Source: Rhodobacterales bacterium 52_120_T64 (GTDB lineage Bacteria > Pseudomonadota > Alphaproteobacteria > Rhodobacterales > Rhodobacteraceae). From it: a stretch of 64,000 nt of DNA. This document shows positions 17,762-27,470 of this stretch, piece by piece. The position numbers and the translations under genes were made by a program. The stretch covers positions 124,001 through 188,000 of the forward strand of contig MABA01000008.1 of NCBI GenBank assembly GCA_002162875.1, written 5' to 3'. The notes under the pieces were generated by a model that saw nothing but the letters and a program-made list of their open reading frames with translations, was not told the origin of the DNA and did no database searches. How positions within the stretch are numbered: the stretch's first letter is position 1; every line of letters begins with the position of its first letter.

Positions 17762-18274
17762 ATGCCTGAACGCCTTGCCGACATACATCTCGTTTGCGGG
17801 GCGACTGGTGCGGGAAAATCGACCTATTCGGAAGAACTGGCGCAATCCGTTGGCGGGGTGCGCTTTTCGATCGACGAGTGGATGCAGCGCCTACACAACG
17901 AAGATAAACCGGACGAGCAGCTTTTCGAGTGGTTTTATGAGCGCGTTCAACGTAACTGCGCACAGATGCGAAGTGTTGCCGAGCGGCTGGTAGTGCTGAA
18001 CGTACCGGCGATTTTCGATTGTGGACTGACTAATAAAATGGAACGCGATATTTTCGTGAACTGGGCGGAGGATCTGGGTTTCTCGGTTCAATTGCATTTC
18101 CGCGACGTTTCAACCGATATACGTTGGCAGCGCGTGCAAAATCGTAACACCGAGCAAGCCGAGACCTTTCAGTTCGAAGTTACTCGTGACATGTTCGACT
18201 TTATCGAGTCGTTATGGGAAGCCCCGGGCGACGAAGAACTGACACGCCTGAATGGAAAACGGATTACTGACTGA
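17762..18274 (+). CDS. Small P-loop kinase-like (AAA/zeta-toxin-type) protein
   Basis: A 170-residue ATP-binding protein with a Walker [10 protein letters not shown] at residues 13-21 and a following [10 protein letters not shown], the arrangement of zeta-toxin/chloramphenicol phosphotransferase-like kinases. A basic stretch RWQRVQNRN may be the lid. There is no antitoxin next to it: it lies two bases after dapA and its stop overlaps the smpB start by one base, which points to a housekeeping role rather than toxin activity. Substrate unknown. Confidence 0.75.
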   Translation: MPERLADIHLVCGATGAGKSTYSEELAQSVGGVRFSIDEWMQRLHNEDKPDEQLFEWFYERVQRNCAQMRSVAERLVVLNVPAIFDCGLTNKMERDIFVNWAEDLGFSVQLHFRDVSTDIRWQRVQNRNTEQAETFQFEVTRDMFDFIESLWEAPGDEELTRLNGKRITD

Positions 18275-18753
18275 TGGCACCGCGCAAGAAAGCTGACCCA
18301 AATAACAAGACCGTCGCCGAGAACCGGAAGGCGCGATATAATTATGCCGTGGAAGATACGCTTGAATGCGGGATGATGCTTGACGGTTCCGAGGTAAAAT
18401 CGATGCGGAAGGGCGGTGTGAATATTGCCGAGAGTTACGCAGGTATTGAAGACGGTGAGTTGTGGCTGGTTAACAGCCATATCCCGAAATACGATCAGGC
18501 CAAGACGTTTCAGCATGAAGAGCGCCGCAGACGTAAACTGTTGGTTAGCAAAAAAGAGCTGTCGAAGCTGTGGGCTGAAGTGGGCCGCCAAGGTATGACC
18601 CTTGTGCCGCTGAAGATCTATTTCAATGATAAGGGTCGGGCTAAATTGTTGCTTGGCATCGCCAAGGGTAAACAGAAGCAAGATAAACGCGCGACCGAGA
18701 AAAAGCAGGACTGGAAACGTCAGCAGTCGCGCTTGATGCGGGATCGTGGATAG
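18274..18753 (+). CDS. smpB: SsrA-binding protein SmpB
   Basis: Carries tmRNA to stalled ribosomes for trans-translation. The 159-residue protein has the diagnostic [30 protein letters not shown] start of the OB fold and the basic C-terminal tail ([21 protein letters not shown]) that mimics the anticodon side. The tmRNA gene itself is not visible nearby. It is coupled to the gene upstream. Confidence 0.96.
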   Translation: MAPRKKADPNNKTVAENRKARYNYAVEDTLECGMMLDGSEVKSMRKGGVNIAESYAGIEDGELWLVNSHIPKYDQAKTFQHEERRRRKLLVSKKELSKLWAEVGRQGMTLVPLKIYFNDKGRAKLLLGIAKGKQKQDKRATEKKQDWKRQQSRLMRDRG

Positions 18754-18789
18754 GAATTCTTGCCGGATACCTATTGCTACAAAAGGAAA

Positions 18790-19914
18790 TTAACGTATTG
18801 GATTCGACGCCTTGTTGTACGGCTTCCAATCGGTGATTTCAGGGTAGTACATCGCCCGCCATTTCCGAACACGCGGGTTCATTACGCGCCGCCAAAGCGG
18901 CGGAATCAAAGCCATAGCAGCCATGATCGGATAGCCGTAGGGTAACTGCGGCGCGTCGGTTTCGGGATAGGATTGCAGCAGCGGAAAACGGCGGTCGGGC
19001 TTGTAGTGATGGTCCGAATGGCGTTGCAGGTTTATTAACAGGTAATTGGTAAACCGCCGCGATGAATTCCACGAATGATGCGGGCGGACATGTTCGTATT
19101 TCCCATCGCCGCGGTGTTTTCGAACTAAACCGTAATGTTCGACATAGTTTGTGAGTTCCAGAAACATCACTGCGATCAACGCTTGCATTAGGTAAAGTCC
19201 GACACCGAACCAACCGCCGATCAATGCAGCTATCGCCAAGAACCCCAGCGGCCAAAGTGCGTAACGCCAGAACGGGTTGGATTTGTCGTAGATCGGAAGT
19301 TTTCGAGTCGTTAATCGCGCCGCTTCAACTTTCCACGAAGCTATTAAACCTCCGGGGAGAAGACGGAAAAAGAAGCGATGAAATCCTTCATTATAGCGCG
19401 CGGTCACCGGGTCGGCAGGCGTGCCAACATGCCGATGGTGAATCAGTATATGCTTTGTGCGGAAATGCCCGTAAAGGACCATCGCCAGCAATGCATCACC
19501 TAGATTGCGTTCCAGCTTACCCTTTTGATGGATCAACTCGTGAGCGTAAACAATGCCGACCCCGCCTGTAGCAATACCGATTGCGGCGAACAAAGACACA
19601 CTTTGTGCGCTCGACATATGATCAAACCGTGTTGTGGCGATCAGGGCGACAAAAATGAACAACAGTTGGACGGGAAACCAGATAACTGTCAGCATCCGGT
19701 GCCAGTGCAATAGGTTGTCGTCGGTTTCAGGGTACATGTTCGCAGTGTTTTCCGAAAGCATCCGGTCAAATACAGAGCTGAGAAATAGGCCGTAAAACGG
19801 GATTAGTGCAATTGCCCATCCGCCAAAAATGGATGCAACGATGACGGTCACAGCAAGTATCAGTGATACTGCAAATGGCGCGGCGCTACGAATTGAGGGA
19901 GTGCTTTTTAACAT
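18790..19914 (-). CDS. alkB: Alkane 1-monooxygenase-like membrane hydroxylase (AlkB)
   Basis: Integral-membrane di-iron hydroxylase that would oxidise the terminal carbon of alkanes. All histidine boxes are visible in the 374-residue protein: HELIHQ, HILIHHRHVG, NYVEHYG and LQRHSDHH, among about six hydrophobic segments. GAGGT five bases before the ATG at 19914 supports that start over a TTG five codons upstream. No rubredoxin or rubredoxin reductase gene lies beside it. It could instead act on fatty acids or related lipids. Confidence 0.88.
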   Translation of the reverse strand: MLKSTPSIRSAAPFAVSLILAVTVIVASIFGGWAIALIPFYGLFLSSVFDRMLSENTANMYPETDDNLLHWHRMLTVIWFPVQLLFIFVALIATTRFDHMSSAQSVSLFAAIGIATGGVGIVYAHELIHQKGKLERNLGDALLAMVLYGHFRTKHILIHHRHVGTPADPVTARYNEGFHRFFFRLLPGGLIASWKVEAARLTTRKLPIYDKSNPFWRYALWPLGFLAIAALIGGWFGVGLYLMQALIAVMFLELTNYVEHYGLVRKHRGDGKYEHVRPHHSWNSSRRFTNYLLINLQRHSDHHYKPDRRFPLLQSYPETDAPQLPYGYPIMAAMALIPPLWRRVMNPRVRKWRAMYYPEITDWKPYNKASNPIR

Positions 19915-19941
19915 AGCGCACCTCAACACAGTCTAAGGCCA

Positions 19942-20988
19942 TTATTCAACCCCGATTGCGGTTAACCCTGCGGAATAGGCTTTGCGCATGACGGTTGGCA
20001 ATTTTCCTGAAGTTGCGGTGGTAGGGAGTTCGAACTGCCCGCGTGTCGGAGTGCTGGACATATCAACGCTTGCTGTTCTAACCGTTAACAACAAGTGAAA
20101 ATGAGTGAATGTATGTTTGACGGGCGTGGCAAGCGATGACCATTTTGCTTTGATCGGTGGGGCCGCCATTGCGGTTTCTTCGTTCCATTCAGTCGTTGGC
20201 AGGGCTAACATTCCGCCGAGTAATCCTTTTTCCGGGCGAGTTTCCAGCAATATTGCGCCATCTGCGCGTTGCACCATATAGGCTATGCCATAGCGCGTCG
20301 GCTTCGCAGGCTTTGGGCGTTTTTTTGGAAGGTCAGCGGCGATACCGTGTTTGTGCGCCATGCACCTGCTGGCAATCGGACAGATTTCACACTTGGGTTT
20401 TTGCGAGCAGATCGTGGCTCCAAGATCCATCACCGCCTGAGCATAGTCACCCGGGCGCTTGATTGGGGTTAACCGCCCTGCGAGTTTTCTCAAAGACTCT
20501 TTGCTGTCTGGTAAGGGTGCTGTAACGGCATATAGTCTAGAGACTACCCGCTCCACATTGGCGTCCAACACCGTGGCTTGTCGGTCAAACGCGATAGCTA
20601 AAATCGCGGCGGCGGTGTAAGGACCGACTCCCGGCAGGCTTAACAATTCCGCTTCGGTATCAGGGAATTTTCCGCCGTATTCCTCAGAAATCAAACGTGC
20701 GCACTTCAGCACGTTTCGGGCGCGCGCATAATAGCCAAGGCCCGCCCATTCGCCCATAACATCGGCGTCATCAGCGCTGGCAAGCGCATGTACATCAGGC
20801 CAACGGCGTTGAAACACAAGAAAATACCGGATCACGGCTGCAACGGTGGTTTGTTGCAACATTACCTCGGATAGCCAGATGTGATACGGGTCCGGCCGCA
20901 CTCCGTTGACGCTGTCAACAGGCGGGATCCGCCATGGCATCGTGCGGGCGTTGGCGTCGTACCAATCTAGCAGAGGTTTGTTAATCAT
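19942..20988 (-). CDS. mutY: Adenine DNA glycosylase MutY
   Basis: Removes adenine mispaired with 8-oxoguanine. The helix-hairpin-helix LPGVGPYTAAAILAIAF, the catalytic Glu41 (SEVMLQQT), the DANVERVVSR Asp, and a C-terminal Nudix-like domain (from about residue 225) are present. The iron-sulfur cluster loop reads C-S-Q-K-P-K-C-E-I-C-P-I-A-S-R-C, that is Cx5Cx2Cx5C, one residue shorter in the first gap than the usual Cx6Cx2Cx5C. The ATG at 20988 is preferred over an upstream TTG. It is divergent from the DUF721 gene. Confidence 0.94.
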   Translation of the reverse strand: MINKPLLDWYDANARTMPWRIPPVDSVNGVRPDPYHIWLSEVMLQQTTVAAVIRYFLVFQRRWPDVHALASADDADVMGEWAGLGYYARARNVLKCARLISEEYGGKFPDTEAELLSLPGVGPYTAAAILAIAFDRQATVLDANVERVVSRLYAVTAPLPDSKESLRKLAGRLTPIKRPGDYAQAVMDLGATICSQKPKCEICPIASRCMAHKHGIAADLPKKRPKPAKPTRYGIAYMVQRADGAILLETRPEKGLLGGMLALPTTEWNEETAMAAPPIKAKWSSLATPVKHTFTHFHLLLTVRTASVDMSSTPTRGQFELPTTATSGKLPTVMRKAYSAGLTAIGVE

Positions 20989-21083
20989 TTGTTCACGCAA
21001 GCGTTATTACGCCGACGCCCAAAGAGGGATGGACGCTGCCCTTATCGGCGTTACTATGGCTTTGAGGAAATTTCGAGAGTCGC

Positions 21084-21620
21084 ATGGTACATAAATCTGA
21101 CGGAAAACCAATAAAAGGCAAGGGCTTTGTCCCCGCAAAACGCCGTTCTCGTGGCTTTTTGCAGACCGGTGGGTTGCTCAGCAAGCGTATCCGCCAAGTG
21201 GGCGAAAGCCGAGGCTTTGCAGAAACCCGTCTGTTAACCCATTGGGCTGAGATTGTCGGTCAAACCATGGCCGCGATCGCGCAACCAGTTAAGGTTTCGT
21301 ATGCTCGCGAAGGGTTCGGGGCGACGTTGACGGTGCTAACCGACGGGGCGCGCGCTCCGGAATTACAAATGATGCTGCCAGAACTAAAAGAAAAGGTTAA
21401 CGCCTGTTATGGCTATAGCGCTATTTCGCGCATACGGATTACCCAGACTGCAGAGGCTGGATTTTCCGAACAAGCTGCAGCTTTTACGCATAAACCTGTT
21501 GCGCCGAAGAACCTTTCGGATTCGCAAGCTGCAGAATTGAGTGTCTCGCTTGCACCAATCGGTGATGAAAAGTTACGAGCAGCGCTGGAAAACCTGGCCA
21601 AGAACGTACTAACTAAGTGA
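21084..21620 (+). CDS. DUF721 / DciA-like protein
   Basis: A 178-residue protein with the DUF721 core between residues 45 and 120 (THWAEIVGQTMAAIAQPVKV, LTVLTDGARAPELQMMLPELKEKVNACYG). Relatives include DciA, which loads the replicative helicase; assignment to that role here is inference. The N-terminus is basic (KPIKGKGFVPAKRRSRG). It overlaps the frame leading into the DsbA-family gene; these genes beside mutY form a familiar set in this bacterial group. Confidence 0.82.
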   Translation: MVHKSDGKPIKGKGFVPAKRRSRGFLQTGGLLSKRIRQVGESRGFAETRLLTHWAEIVGQTMAAIAQPVKVSYAREGFGATLTVLTDGARAPELQMMLPELKEKVNACYGYSAISRIRITQTAEAGFSEQAAAFTHKPVAPKNLSDSQAAELSVSLAPIGDEKLRAALENLAKNVLTK

Positions 21621-21640
21621 AAATGGTTTCAGAAGGAAAT

Positions 21641-22273
21641 ATGATGACTGAACAAATAAGCCTTACCCGCCGCGCTGCCCTTGCAGTGATGGGTGCAACT
21701 GCAGCCTATAGCGCAATACCAGCGTTTGCCCAAAGCGACGAAGTCGCGGCGCTTGAAGAGATGTCGATCGGGTCCGAAGATGCACCAATCACGATGATCG
21801 AGTATGCTTCTTTTACCTGCCCGCATTGCAAAAACTTCCATGCCAACGTGCTGCCGTTAATCATGGAGAACTACATTGATACCGGCAAAGTCCGCATGAT
21901 CTATCGCGGTATATATTTTGACCGCCTAGGCTTGTGGGCTGATATGTTGGCGCGCTGTGGTGGACCAGATCGCTATTTCGGCATCACTTCAATGATCTAC
22001 GATAAACAAGGTGAGTGGACGGCCGCTGAAAATGCAGTTGGTGTCGTCGACAACCTCTATGCAATCGGGCGTCGAGCCGGATTGAATCAGGTCGACATGG
22101 AAACTTGCATGCAGGACAATGAAACAGCACAGGCGATGGTGAAATCATCGACCGAGAATGCTGAAGCGGATGGTGTAAATTCTACGCCTACGTTCGTTAT
22201 CAATGGAAAAACGCATTCCAACATGCCGTATGCGGACTTTGTTGACGAGTTTGATCGCATTCTCGAAGGGTAA
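21641..22273 (+). CDS. DsbA-family thiol-disulfide oxidoreductase
   Basis: Periplasmic thioredoxin-fold protein of 210 residues with the active site Cys60-Pro-His-Cys63 in ASFTCPHCKNFH and the cis-Pro loop NSTPTFVINGK. The signal region contains SLTRRAALAVMG, so export may use the Tat route, ending at AFAQ-S. The ATG at 21641 follows AAGGAAAT; the frame extends eight codons further upstream without support. It probably oxidises or isomerises secreted protein thiols. Confidence 0.9.
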   Translation: MMTEQISLTRRAALAVMGATAAYSAIPAFAQSDEVAALEEMSIGSEDAPITMIEYASFTCPHCKNFHANVLPLIMENYIDTGKVRMIYRGIYFDRLGLWADMLARCGGPDRYFGITSMIYDKQGEWTAAENAVGVVDNLYAIGRRAGLNQVDMETCMQDNETAQAMVKSSTENAEADGVNSTPTFVINGKTHSNMPYADFVDEFDRILEG

Positions 22274-22276
22274 ATT

Positions 22277-22666
22277 TTACGCGTCGGGTGGTTGACCATT
22301 CTGCTCGGCGCGCCTTCGTTTGCGCACCAACTCTTCTTTCAGTGCCCTTTTAAGCAAGCTTTCCAGCGCCTGTACTTTGGCGGCTGATTTGATTGCGACC
22401 AGTCGCGCAGCTTCTTTTTCGCTTTCAGATATCTGATGCTGCGATCCTAACTTGCTGATTTCGGCGTCAACCCAGCGTTGCCAACGGGCGAGGGCGTTAA
22501 AGTCACCACCATTGGATGGGTCATATTGGCGTTTTCCCGCGCGTATCACGTCGATTTCCCCCCGTATTTCTTCAACTTTAATGCACTTTCGAGCGTAATT
22601 ATCCATGTCCCGGGATTTTCCATGCTCGGCCAGTGGTATGAGTTTTCTGACTTGAGCAGGGGTCAC
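22277..22666 (-). CDS. Small helical protein downstream of flhB (FliJ-like by position)
   Basis: A 129-residue, strongly charged and largely helical protein (residues 30-115 look like coiled coil), with no signal peptide or membrane segment. It overlaps the end of flhB by four bases and closes the flagellar export operon, so a role as an export chaperone or FliJ-like stalk protein is plausible. That is inference from position and helix content; no family is recognised. Confidence 0.65.
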   Translation of the reverse strand: MTPAQVRKLIPLAEHGKSRDMDNYARKCIKVEEIRGEIDVIRAGKRQYDPSNGGDFNALARWQRWVDAEISKLGSQHQISESEKEAARLVAIKSAAKVQALESLLKRALKEELVRKRRRAEQNGQPPDA

Positions 22667-23754
22667 GACAATCCTCTTTCTTTGGCTTTCTTGCGCATGA
22701 TTTCGGCGAATCTGAGGGCGGCTGCGATCGCACGGTATTGTTCGGGCAAAATTTCATGCCCGATCTTGACGGTTGCATGAATGGCGCGGGCGGTTGGCGG
22801 GTCGCTGTGTATTGGTACACCGGACTCGGCCGCTATTTCCCGGATGCGCGCCGCGATTTCGTCTTCGCCTTTCGCGACACAAACCGGGGCGGTGCCTTTC
22901 TGCTTGGTCCAGTTCAACGCGACGGCGTAATGGGTCGGGTTAACCACAATAACGTCAGCTTTGGGCACTTCCAACAACATCCGGTTGGTTGCAATTTCAC
23001 GCCCGCGCTGACGACGTTGTGCTTTGGTGTGGGGATCACCCTCGGCCTCTTTGCCTTCGTCTTTCATGTCCTGGAATGACATCCGAAGCTTTTTCTGGTG
23101 GTTATATTTCTGCCACAAAAAATCCCCGATCCCGACGAGAACTGCAAGAACACAGATGGAAATCAACAGATCAACCAATACCTCCATCATCATACCCGTC
23201 ATCGCAACGGCGGAGGAGCGTGTGAGGCCAATGATTTCGTCGAACTTGCCGCGCAGGTAGAAAATCACGACAAGCGAGACAGCCAGCATTTTGATGAAGG
23301 TTTTTGCGAATTCCACCATGCCCGAGATCCCAAATTTGTTCTTTGCGCCGGCGATAGGCGAAATTCGGTTGAGCTTGGGGACCAATTTGCTGGGCGCTAC
23401 AATGATCGCTTGCTGGCCAATAAGCGATAGAATTGCAGCCGCGAAAGGCAGTGCAAACAGCGGGGTCAGCGCTGCCACGATTGATAACATGATGGAACCA
23501 GATAAGCGAAGCCCTCCGGGGCCAAGAATTTTGTCCAACAGCAAGTCGGGCGAGGATAGGAATATGGTCAGTTCACTGGCTGCGGTTCCTACCGCATTGC
23601 TGCCAGTAGTCATAATCGCGACGAGGAACCCCAGATAAATTAAGGTGACGGTTAGATCGTTGGATTTGGCGATATCGCCCTTTTTACGAGCATCCGCCAA
23701 CTTCTTCGGGGTTGGGTCATGGGTTTTTTCACTGCTATCGCTATCGCCCGCCAT
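22663..23754 (-). CDS. flhB: Flagellar export switch protein FlhB
   Basis: Membrane component of the flagellar type III export gate that changes substrate class by self-cleavage. The 363-residue protein opens with SEKTHDPTPKKLADARKKGDIAKS, has four membrane helices, and contains the autocleavage motif Asn272-Pro-Thr-His275 in VIVVNPTHYAVAL. Its start overlaps the fliR stop by one base (TGATG). Confidence 0.96.
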   Translation of the reverse strand: MAGDSDSSEKTHDPTPKKLADARKKGDIAKSNDLTVTLIYLGFLVAIMTTGSNAVGTAASELTIFLSSPDLLLDKILGPGGLRLSGSIMLSIVAALTPLFALPFAAAILSLIGQQAIIVAPSKLVPKLNRISPIAGAKNKFGISGMVEFAKTFIKMLAVSLVVIFYLRGKFDEIIGLTRSSAVAMTGMMMEVLVDLLISICVLAVLVGIGDFLWQKYNHQKKLRMSFQDMKDEGKEAEGDPHTKAQRRQRGREIATNRMLLEVPKADVIVVNPTHYAVALNWTKQKGTAPVCVAKGEDEIAARIREIAAESGVPIHSDPPTARAIHATVKIGHEILPEQYRAIAAALRFAEIMRKKAKERGLS

Positions 23755-24521
23755 CAGGGCATACCCAATGGGTTTGCCAGCACCAAGTCCATGTGATCGT
23801 TCCAGAAATCAAGTAACATTGGTGATGCAAGCAATAGCATTAAAATAGCACCAGCGGTAATCGCAGGTGCGCCGATGAAGGCAACCATAAGAGATGGCAT
23901 CGCGCGATTAATGGCACCAAGGCCAACGTTGTACGCGAACGACGCAACAATAAACGGGGATGCCAACGTCAGCGCCAATGCGAAGGCTGAAGCAACATGG
24001 GCGGTGCCCCATTCGGCGACATCTCGTCCAGCAGGAAAAAACCCCGGCGGCATAATTTCGTAAGATGAGATCATGGCGAGCGCCGCTTTTACGTGTAGGC
24101 CGGATACCAACACCAAGGTTAGGCCAGCCATGACGAGGATGTTGCCAATGGCTGGCATCGGATCTGGGGTCGCGCCCGAGCCAGCGACTTGCGCGATGGA
24201 TGTGCTTTGCGCCGCGATGGACCCCGCCAATTGCAGGGCCATAACGATCAATCTGATAGAGATGCCGATCAAGAAACCAATGGCGGATTCGGTGAGCATC
24301 AACATAGGCATAGATTGTAAGCTGATGTTAATACTCTCAAAAACCACAGGCCAAACAATTGCGGTGAACGCGAGCGCCACTAACAGACGGATGCGCATCG
24401 GGATGGATTGTTCGCCGAATCCGGGTAGTAGGGCCGTGACAGAACCAACCCGCATAAACACCAGAAAAGCGCTGACCAACGCGGGTTCGCTGAAGTCTAG
24501 CAATTGAGCGAGAGCATGCAC
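23754..24521 (-). CDS. fliR: Flagellar export protein FliR
   Basis: A 255-residue inner-membrane part of the flagellar export gate. About six hydrophobic helices, with the FliR-like FLVFMRVGSVTALLPGFGEQSIPMR near the N-terminus and SPFIVASFAYNVGLGAINRAMP in the second half. It lies three bases after flhA and overlaps flhB, consistent with one operon. Confidence 0.94.
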   Translation of the reverse strand: MHALAQLLDFSEPALVSAFLVFMRVGSVTALLPGFGEQSIPMRIRLLVALAFTAIVWPVVFESINISLQSMPMLMLTESAIGFLIGISIRLIVMALQLAGSIAAQSTSIAQVAGSGATPDPMPAIGNILVMAGLTLVLVSGLHVKAALAMISSYEIMPPGFFPAGRDVAEWGTAHVASAFALALTLASPFIVASFAYNVGLGAINRAMPSLMVAFIGAPAITAGAILMLLLASPMLLDFWNDHMDLVLANPLGMP

Positions 24522-24524
24522 GAT

Positions 24525-26612
24525 TTATGCAACTCCGACGAGTGCGGGTTTAGTATTTGCACCAATTTCTTCGAAGGAGAAAACGGGGTTTCGAATGCCT
24601 TTCGATACCAGCACGGTTTGCAAAAATCGCCTACGACGTGTGGACGTGACAACAGCAGGATACCGGCCGTTTTCACTGGCTTTTCCGATTTTCTCAGCCA
24701 CTGAAGAGGCAAGGCGATTGAAGTCGTCTGGCGGTAAAGCTACGTCGATCGCACCGCTTTCTCCGTCTAGCTGATGCCGTTGAAACAGTTCCTCCCAGTC
24801 CGGCGAAAGCTGGATCAGAGGGAGAGCGCCGTCGTCTTCCTGCAACTCCGCGACGATCTGAAAGCCAAGGCGATGACGGACATGCTCTGTGATAGCTTCG
24901 ACGCCTTTCAAATAACCCTGAACTTCGGCAATAGATTCCATAATTAAGGGCAGGTTTCGGATCGAAACGCGTTCTTCAAGCAGAAGTCGCAATACAGCGT
25001 GCAGTATGTCGACGGGGACCTTGTCCGGCACCAGTTCGTCTAGAACGCGCCGGTTGGCTTCTGCTCGGACCGGGTCAGAAACAGTGACGAATTCATCCAG
25101 TAATTTCCGCAGGGTGCGGCGTGAAAACAATAGCGAAAAGTTTTGTTTCAGTACTTCTAACAGGTGTGTCGCGACGACCTCCGTTGGGGTGACGACAGAT
25201 AACCCCAGCAGCGCGGCTTCTTCCTGCTGCTTTGGCTCTACCCATCTTGCCGGTGCCCCATAAACAGGCTCTTTGACGTCTTGGCCATCAGGGGGTAGGA
25301 CAGATGGGTCGTTCAGTAGAATCAATACCTTATCTGGCTCAATACTGGATTTTGCGACCTCAACTCCTTGAATGCGGATCGCGTATTCTCCGTTGGCCAA
25401 CATGGGGGAATCCGTTAACCGAATTTCGGGGATTATCAGGCCGTAAGTTGACGCAATGTGGTTTCGCATATTAACGATGCGTGTATCGAGGCCAGTCGCT
25501 GTATCCATGACTGTTGGAACAATATTCGAGGCGAATTCTAAATGGATTTCGTCAAGATCCAGCATGTCGCCGAGTGATTTCTGTGGTGCGGCAGCCGTGG
25601 GAACAAGGTTAGCCTGTGCGGCTTTAGCCAATGTTGCCTGCTTTTTGCGATGTGACAACCATGCGGCGCCGCCAAGTAAGATTGTACCGAACATGAAGGG
25701 GATAAAGGGTAGGCCGGGGATCAGCGCAAACAGCGCTAGCAACCCGGCGACTGTTGCGAGCGCCGCAGGATGACCGCCGAGTTGGTCTATTAGTGCCTTG
25801 TCGGTAGATCCGTGCGCGCCGCCTTTGGATAGCAACAAGGCTGACGCGATCGAGATGATCACCGATGGTATTTGGCTGACCAGTCCATCGCCAATGGTCA
25901 ATATCGTATAAGATTCAAATGCTTCGGCGATTGGCATGTCGTGCATAATCAAACCTATCGCCAAACCCATGACTAAGTTCATCATGGTGATTAGCAGGCC
26001 AGCGATTGCGTCGCCTTTCACGAATTTTGATGCACCGTCTAGTGAACCGAAGAACGTGGTTTCTTCTTGTTCGATCCGGCGGCGCTCTTTGGCTTGTTCG
26101 TGAGTGATTGCACCGGCGGCCATGTCACTGTCGATGGCGAGCTGTTTTCCCGGCATCCCGTCCAAAGCAAATCTTGCGCCGACCTCTGCCATGCGTCCCG
26201 CGCCCTTGGTTATGACGATAAAGTTAACTATCAACAGGACGCAAAATACAACGAACCCCATAAAGACGGAGCCCCCCATGATGAACATCGCGAAGCCGTG
26301 TATGACTTCGCCAGCCGCTTTAGGGCCAGTGTGACCTTGGCCGATTATCAACTTGGTGGAAGATACGTTCAGCGATAGCCGCAGCATCAAACTGGCGAGC
26401 AAGATTGTCGGGAAGGACGAAAAATCCAGTGGGCGGTCAATGAAAATTGTGATGGTAAAGATTAAGATCGCAAGGGCAAAACTGGTGGCCAATCCCAAAT
26501 CAAGAATCCACGCGGGCATGGGCAAGATCATCATTACGATGACGGCCATAAGTGCCAGCGCTAACAGTATCGTTGGTTGAAACAACGTGGAGATGTTGAA
26601 ATTGCTCGGCAT
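24525..26612 (-). CDS. flhA: Flagellar export protein FlhA
   Basis: Largest export-gate component, 695 residues. Eight membrane helices in the first half, the conserved FHIPEP-family region SFPTILLASLMLRLSLNVSSTKLI, the cytosolic loop (ALDGMPGKQLAIDSDMAAG), and a C-terminal cytosolic domain that docks chaperones. The start overlaps the stop of the muramidase gene upstream by one base. Confidence 0.97.
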   Translation of the reverse strand: MPSNFNISTLFQPTILLALALMAVIVMMILPMPAWILDLGLATSFALAILIFTITIFIDRPLDFSSFPTILLASLMLRLSLNVSSTKLIIGQGHTGPKAAGEVIHGFAMFIMGGSVFMGFVVFCVLLIVNFIVITKGAGRMAEVGARFALDGMPGKQLAIDSDMAAGAITHEQAKERRRIEQEETTFFGSLDGASKFVKGDAIAGLLITMMNLVMGLAIGLIMHDMPIAEAFESYTILTIGDGLVSQIPSVIISIASALLLSKGGAHGSTDKALIDQLGGHPAALATVAGLLALFALIPGLPFIPFMFGTILLGGAAWLSHRKKQATLAKAAQANLVPTAAAPQKSLGDMLDLDEIHLEFASNIVPTVMDTATGLDTRIVNMRNHIASTYGLIIPEIRLTDSPMLANGEYAIRIQGVEVAKSSIEPDKVLILLNDPSVLPPDGQDVKEPVYGAPARWVEPKQQEEAALLGLSVVTPTEVVATHLLEVLKQNFSLLFSRRTLRKLLDEFVTVSDPVRAEANRRVLDELVPDKVPVDILHAVLRLLLEERVSIRNLPLIMESIAEVQGYLKGVEAITEHVRHRLGFQIVAELQEDDGALPLIQLSPDWEELFQRHQLDGESGAIDVALPPDDFNRLASSVAEKIGKASENGRYPAVVTSTRRRRFLQTVLVSKGIRNPVFSFEEIGANTKPALVGVA

Positions 26613-27331
26613 CAGAATAACGCACCGTTTGGTGTGCCTAAAAGCGGGGAGCTTGTCTGTTGGATTAATCCGCCGGCCAAGCTGCCGTTGCGGACGGGAA
26701 CAGTGGCCATATCAAGGGGTTGGAAGGGAACCCACGTAGATAGACGTGGCCTCTGAATACTATTGTTCGAGGTAACAACAGTGGGCAGGGAGACGTCTAC
26801 GGGCGTATTCGAGAGGTTGGCGAATATTCGATCAAATCGTGTGCGATACTTGGCGGACAAGGCGGTTGTGCGAGAGTGATACGCGCCCGCTGCCCATGAC
26901 CAGGAGCCACCCTCCCTGAATAAAGACGTCATGAACTTGGCAGCATAGGCGGCGTTGGCTGCTGGTTCGAACATCTGGTTAAACGAAACGAAGGCTTCAC
27001 CATGCCAACGGTGATTGATCTGGAAGCAACCTATGTCGAAACTGCGTGCGCCCTCGGCGTAGCTTTGCGTTACGAAATTGACTGCCTCGGCGCGGGTGTC
27101 GAACCAAAAGCCTTTGCCTTCCATGTTAACAGTCCAAGGCCATGGCTGGAACTCGCCTTGCCGATTTCGGCCAGTTTCTACCAAGGTCAGTGCGAGCAAT
27201 ACCTTCGGTGGCAGGGCACCATCGTTTGCTGCGAATACTGCCGCCACGTTGCACAAGCCTGCATCCCCTTTCGCAAATGCCATGGGGGGAAGCAGTAATA
27301 AAAGAATGCCCACAATTCTTGCGAGGATCAT
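26612..27331 (-). CDS. Lytic transglycosylase-like protein, probable flagellar muramidase
   Basis: A 239-residue secreted protein: signal peptide to about residue 20 (FAKGDAG), then a lysozyme-like SLT fold with LALTLVETGRN supplying the likely catalytic Glu, FDIGCFQINHRWHG and WAAGAYHSRT. Being first gene of the flhA-fliR-flhB operon, it probably opens the cell wall for the flagellar rod, as SltF does in Rhodobacter. The long C-terminal tail has low complexity and no known domain. AGGAG precedes the ATG. Confidence 0.85.
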   Translation of the reverse strand: MILARIVGILLLLLPPMAFAKGDAGLCNVAAVFAANDGALPPKVLLALTLVETGRNRQGEFQPWPWTVNMEGKGFWFDTRAEAVNFVTQSYAEGARSFDIGCFQINHRWHGEAFVSFNQMFEPAANAAYAAKFMTSLFREGGSWSWAAGAYHSRTTALSAKYRTRFDRIFANLSNTPVDVSLPTVVTSNNSIQRPRLSTWVPFQPLDMATVPVRNGSLAGGLIQQTSSPLLGTPNGALF

Positions 27332-27470
27332 CCGGGAGTCTCCTGAAATCGATTCGATTTAGGAATAAGGCCGATGTGTTACCAAGTCGTAACCAACCGA
27401 CTCAAAATTGTTGATCAATTGCTGTGATATTCCACTGGCCTCGAAGAATCGGGAGCGATAGATGTAGGAT

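Noticed and set aside
17762-18274. Toxin-antitoxin reading of the zeta-like gene
   Set aside because: No antitoxin gene on either side; overlaps housekeeping genes tightly.
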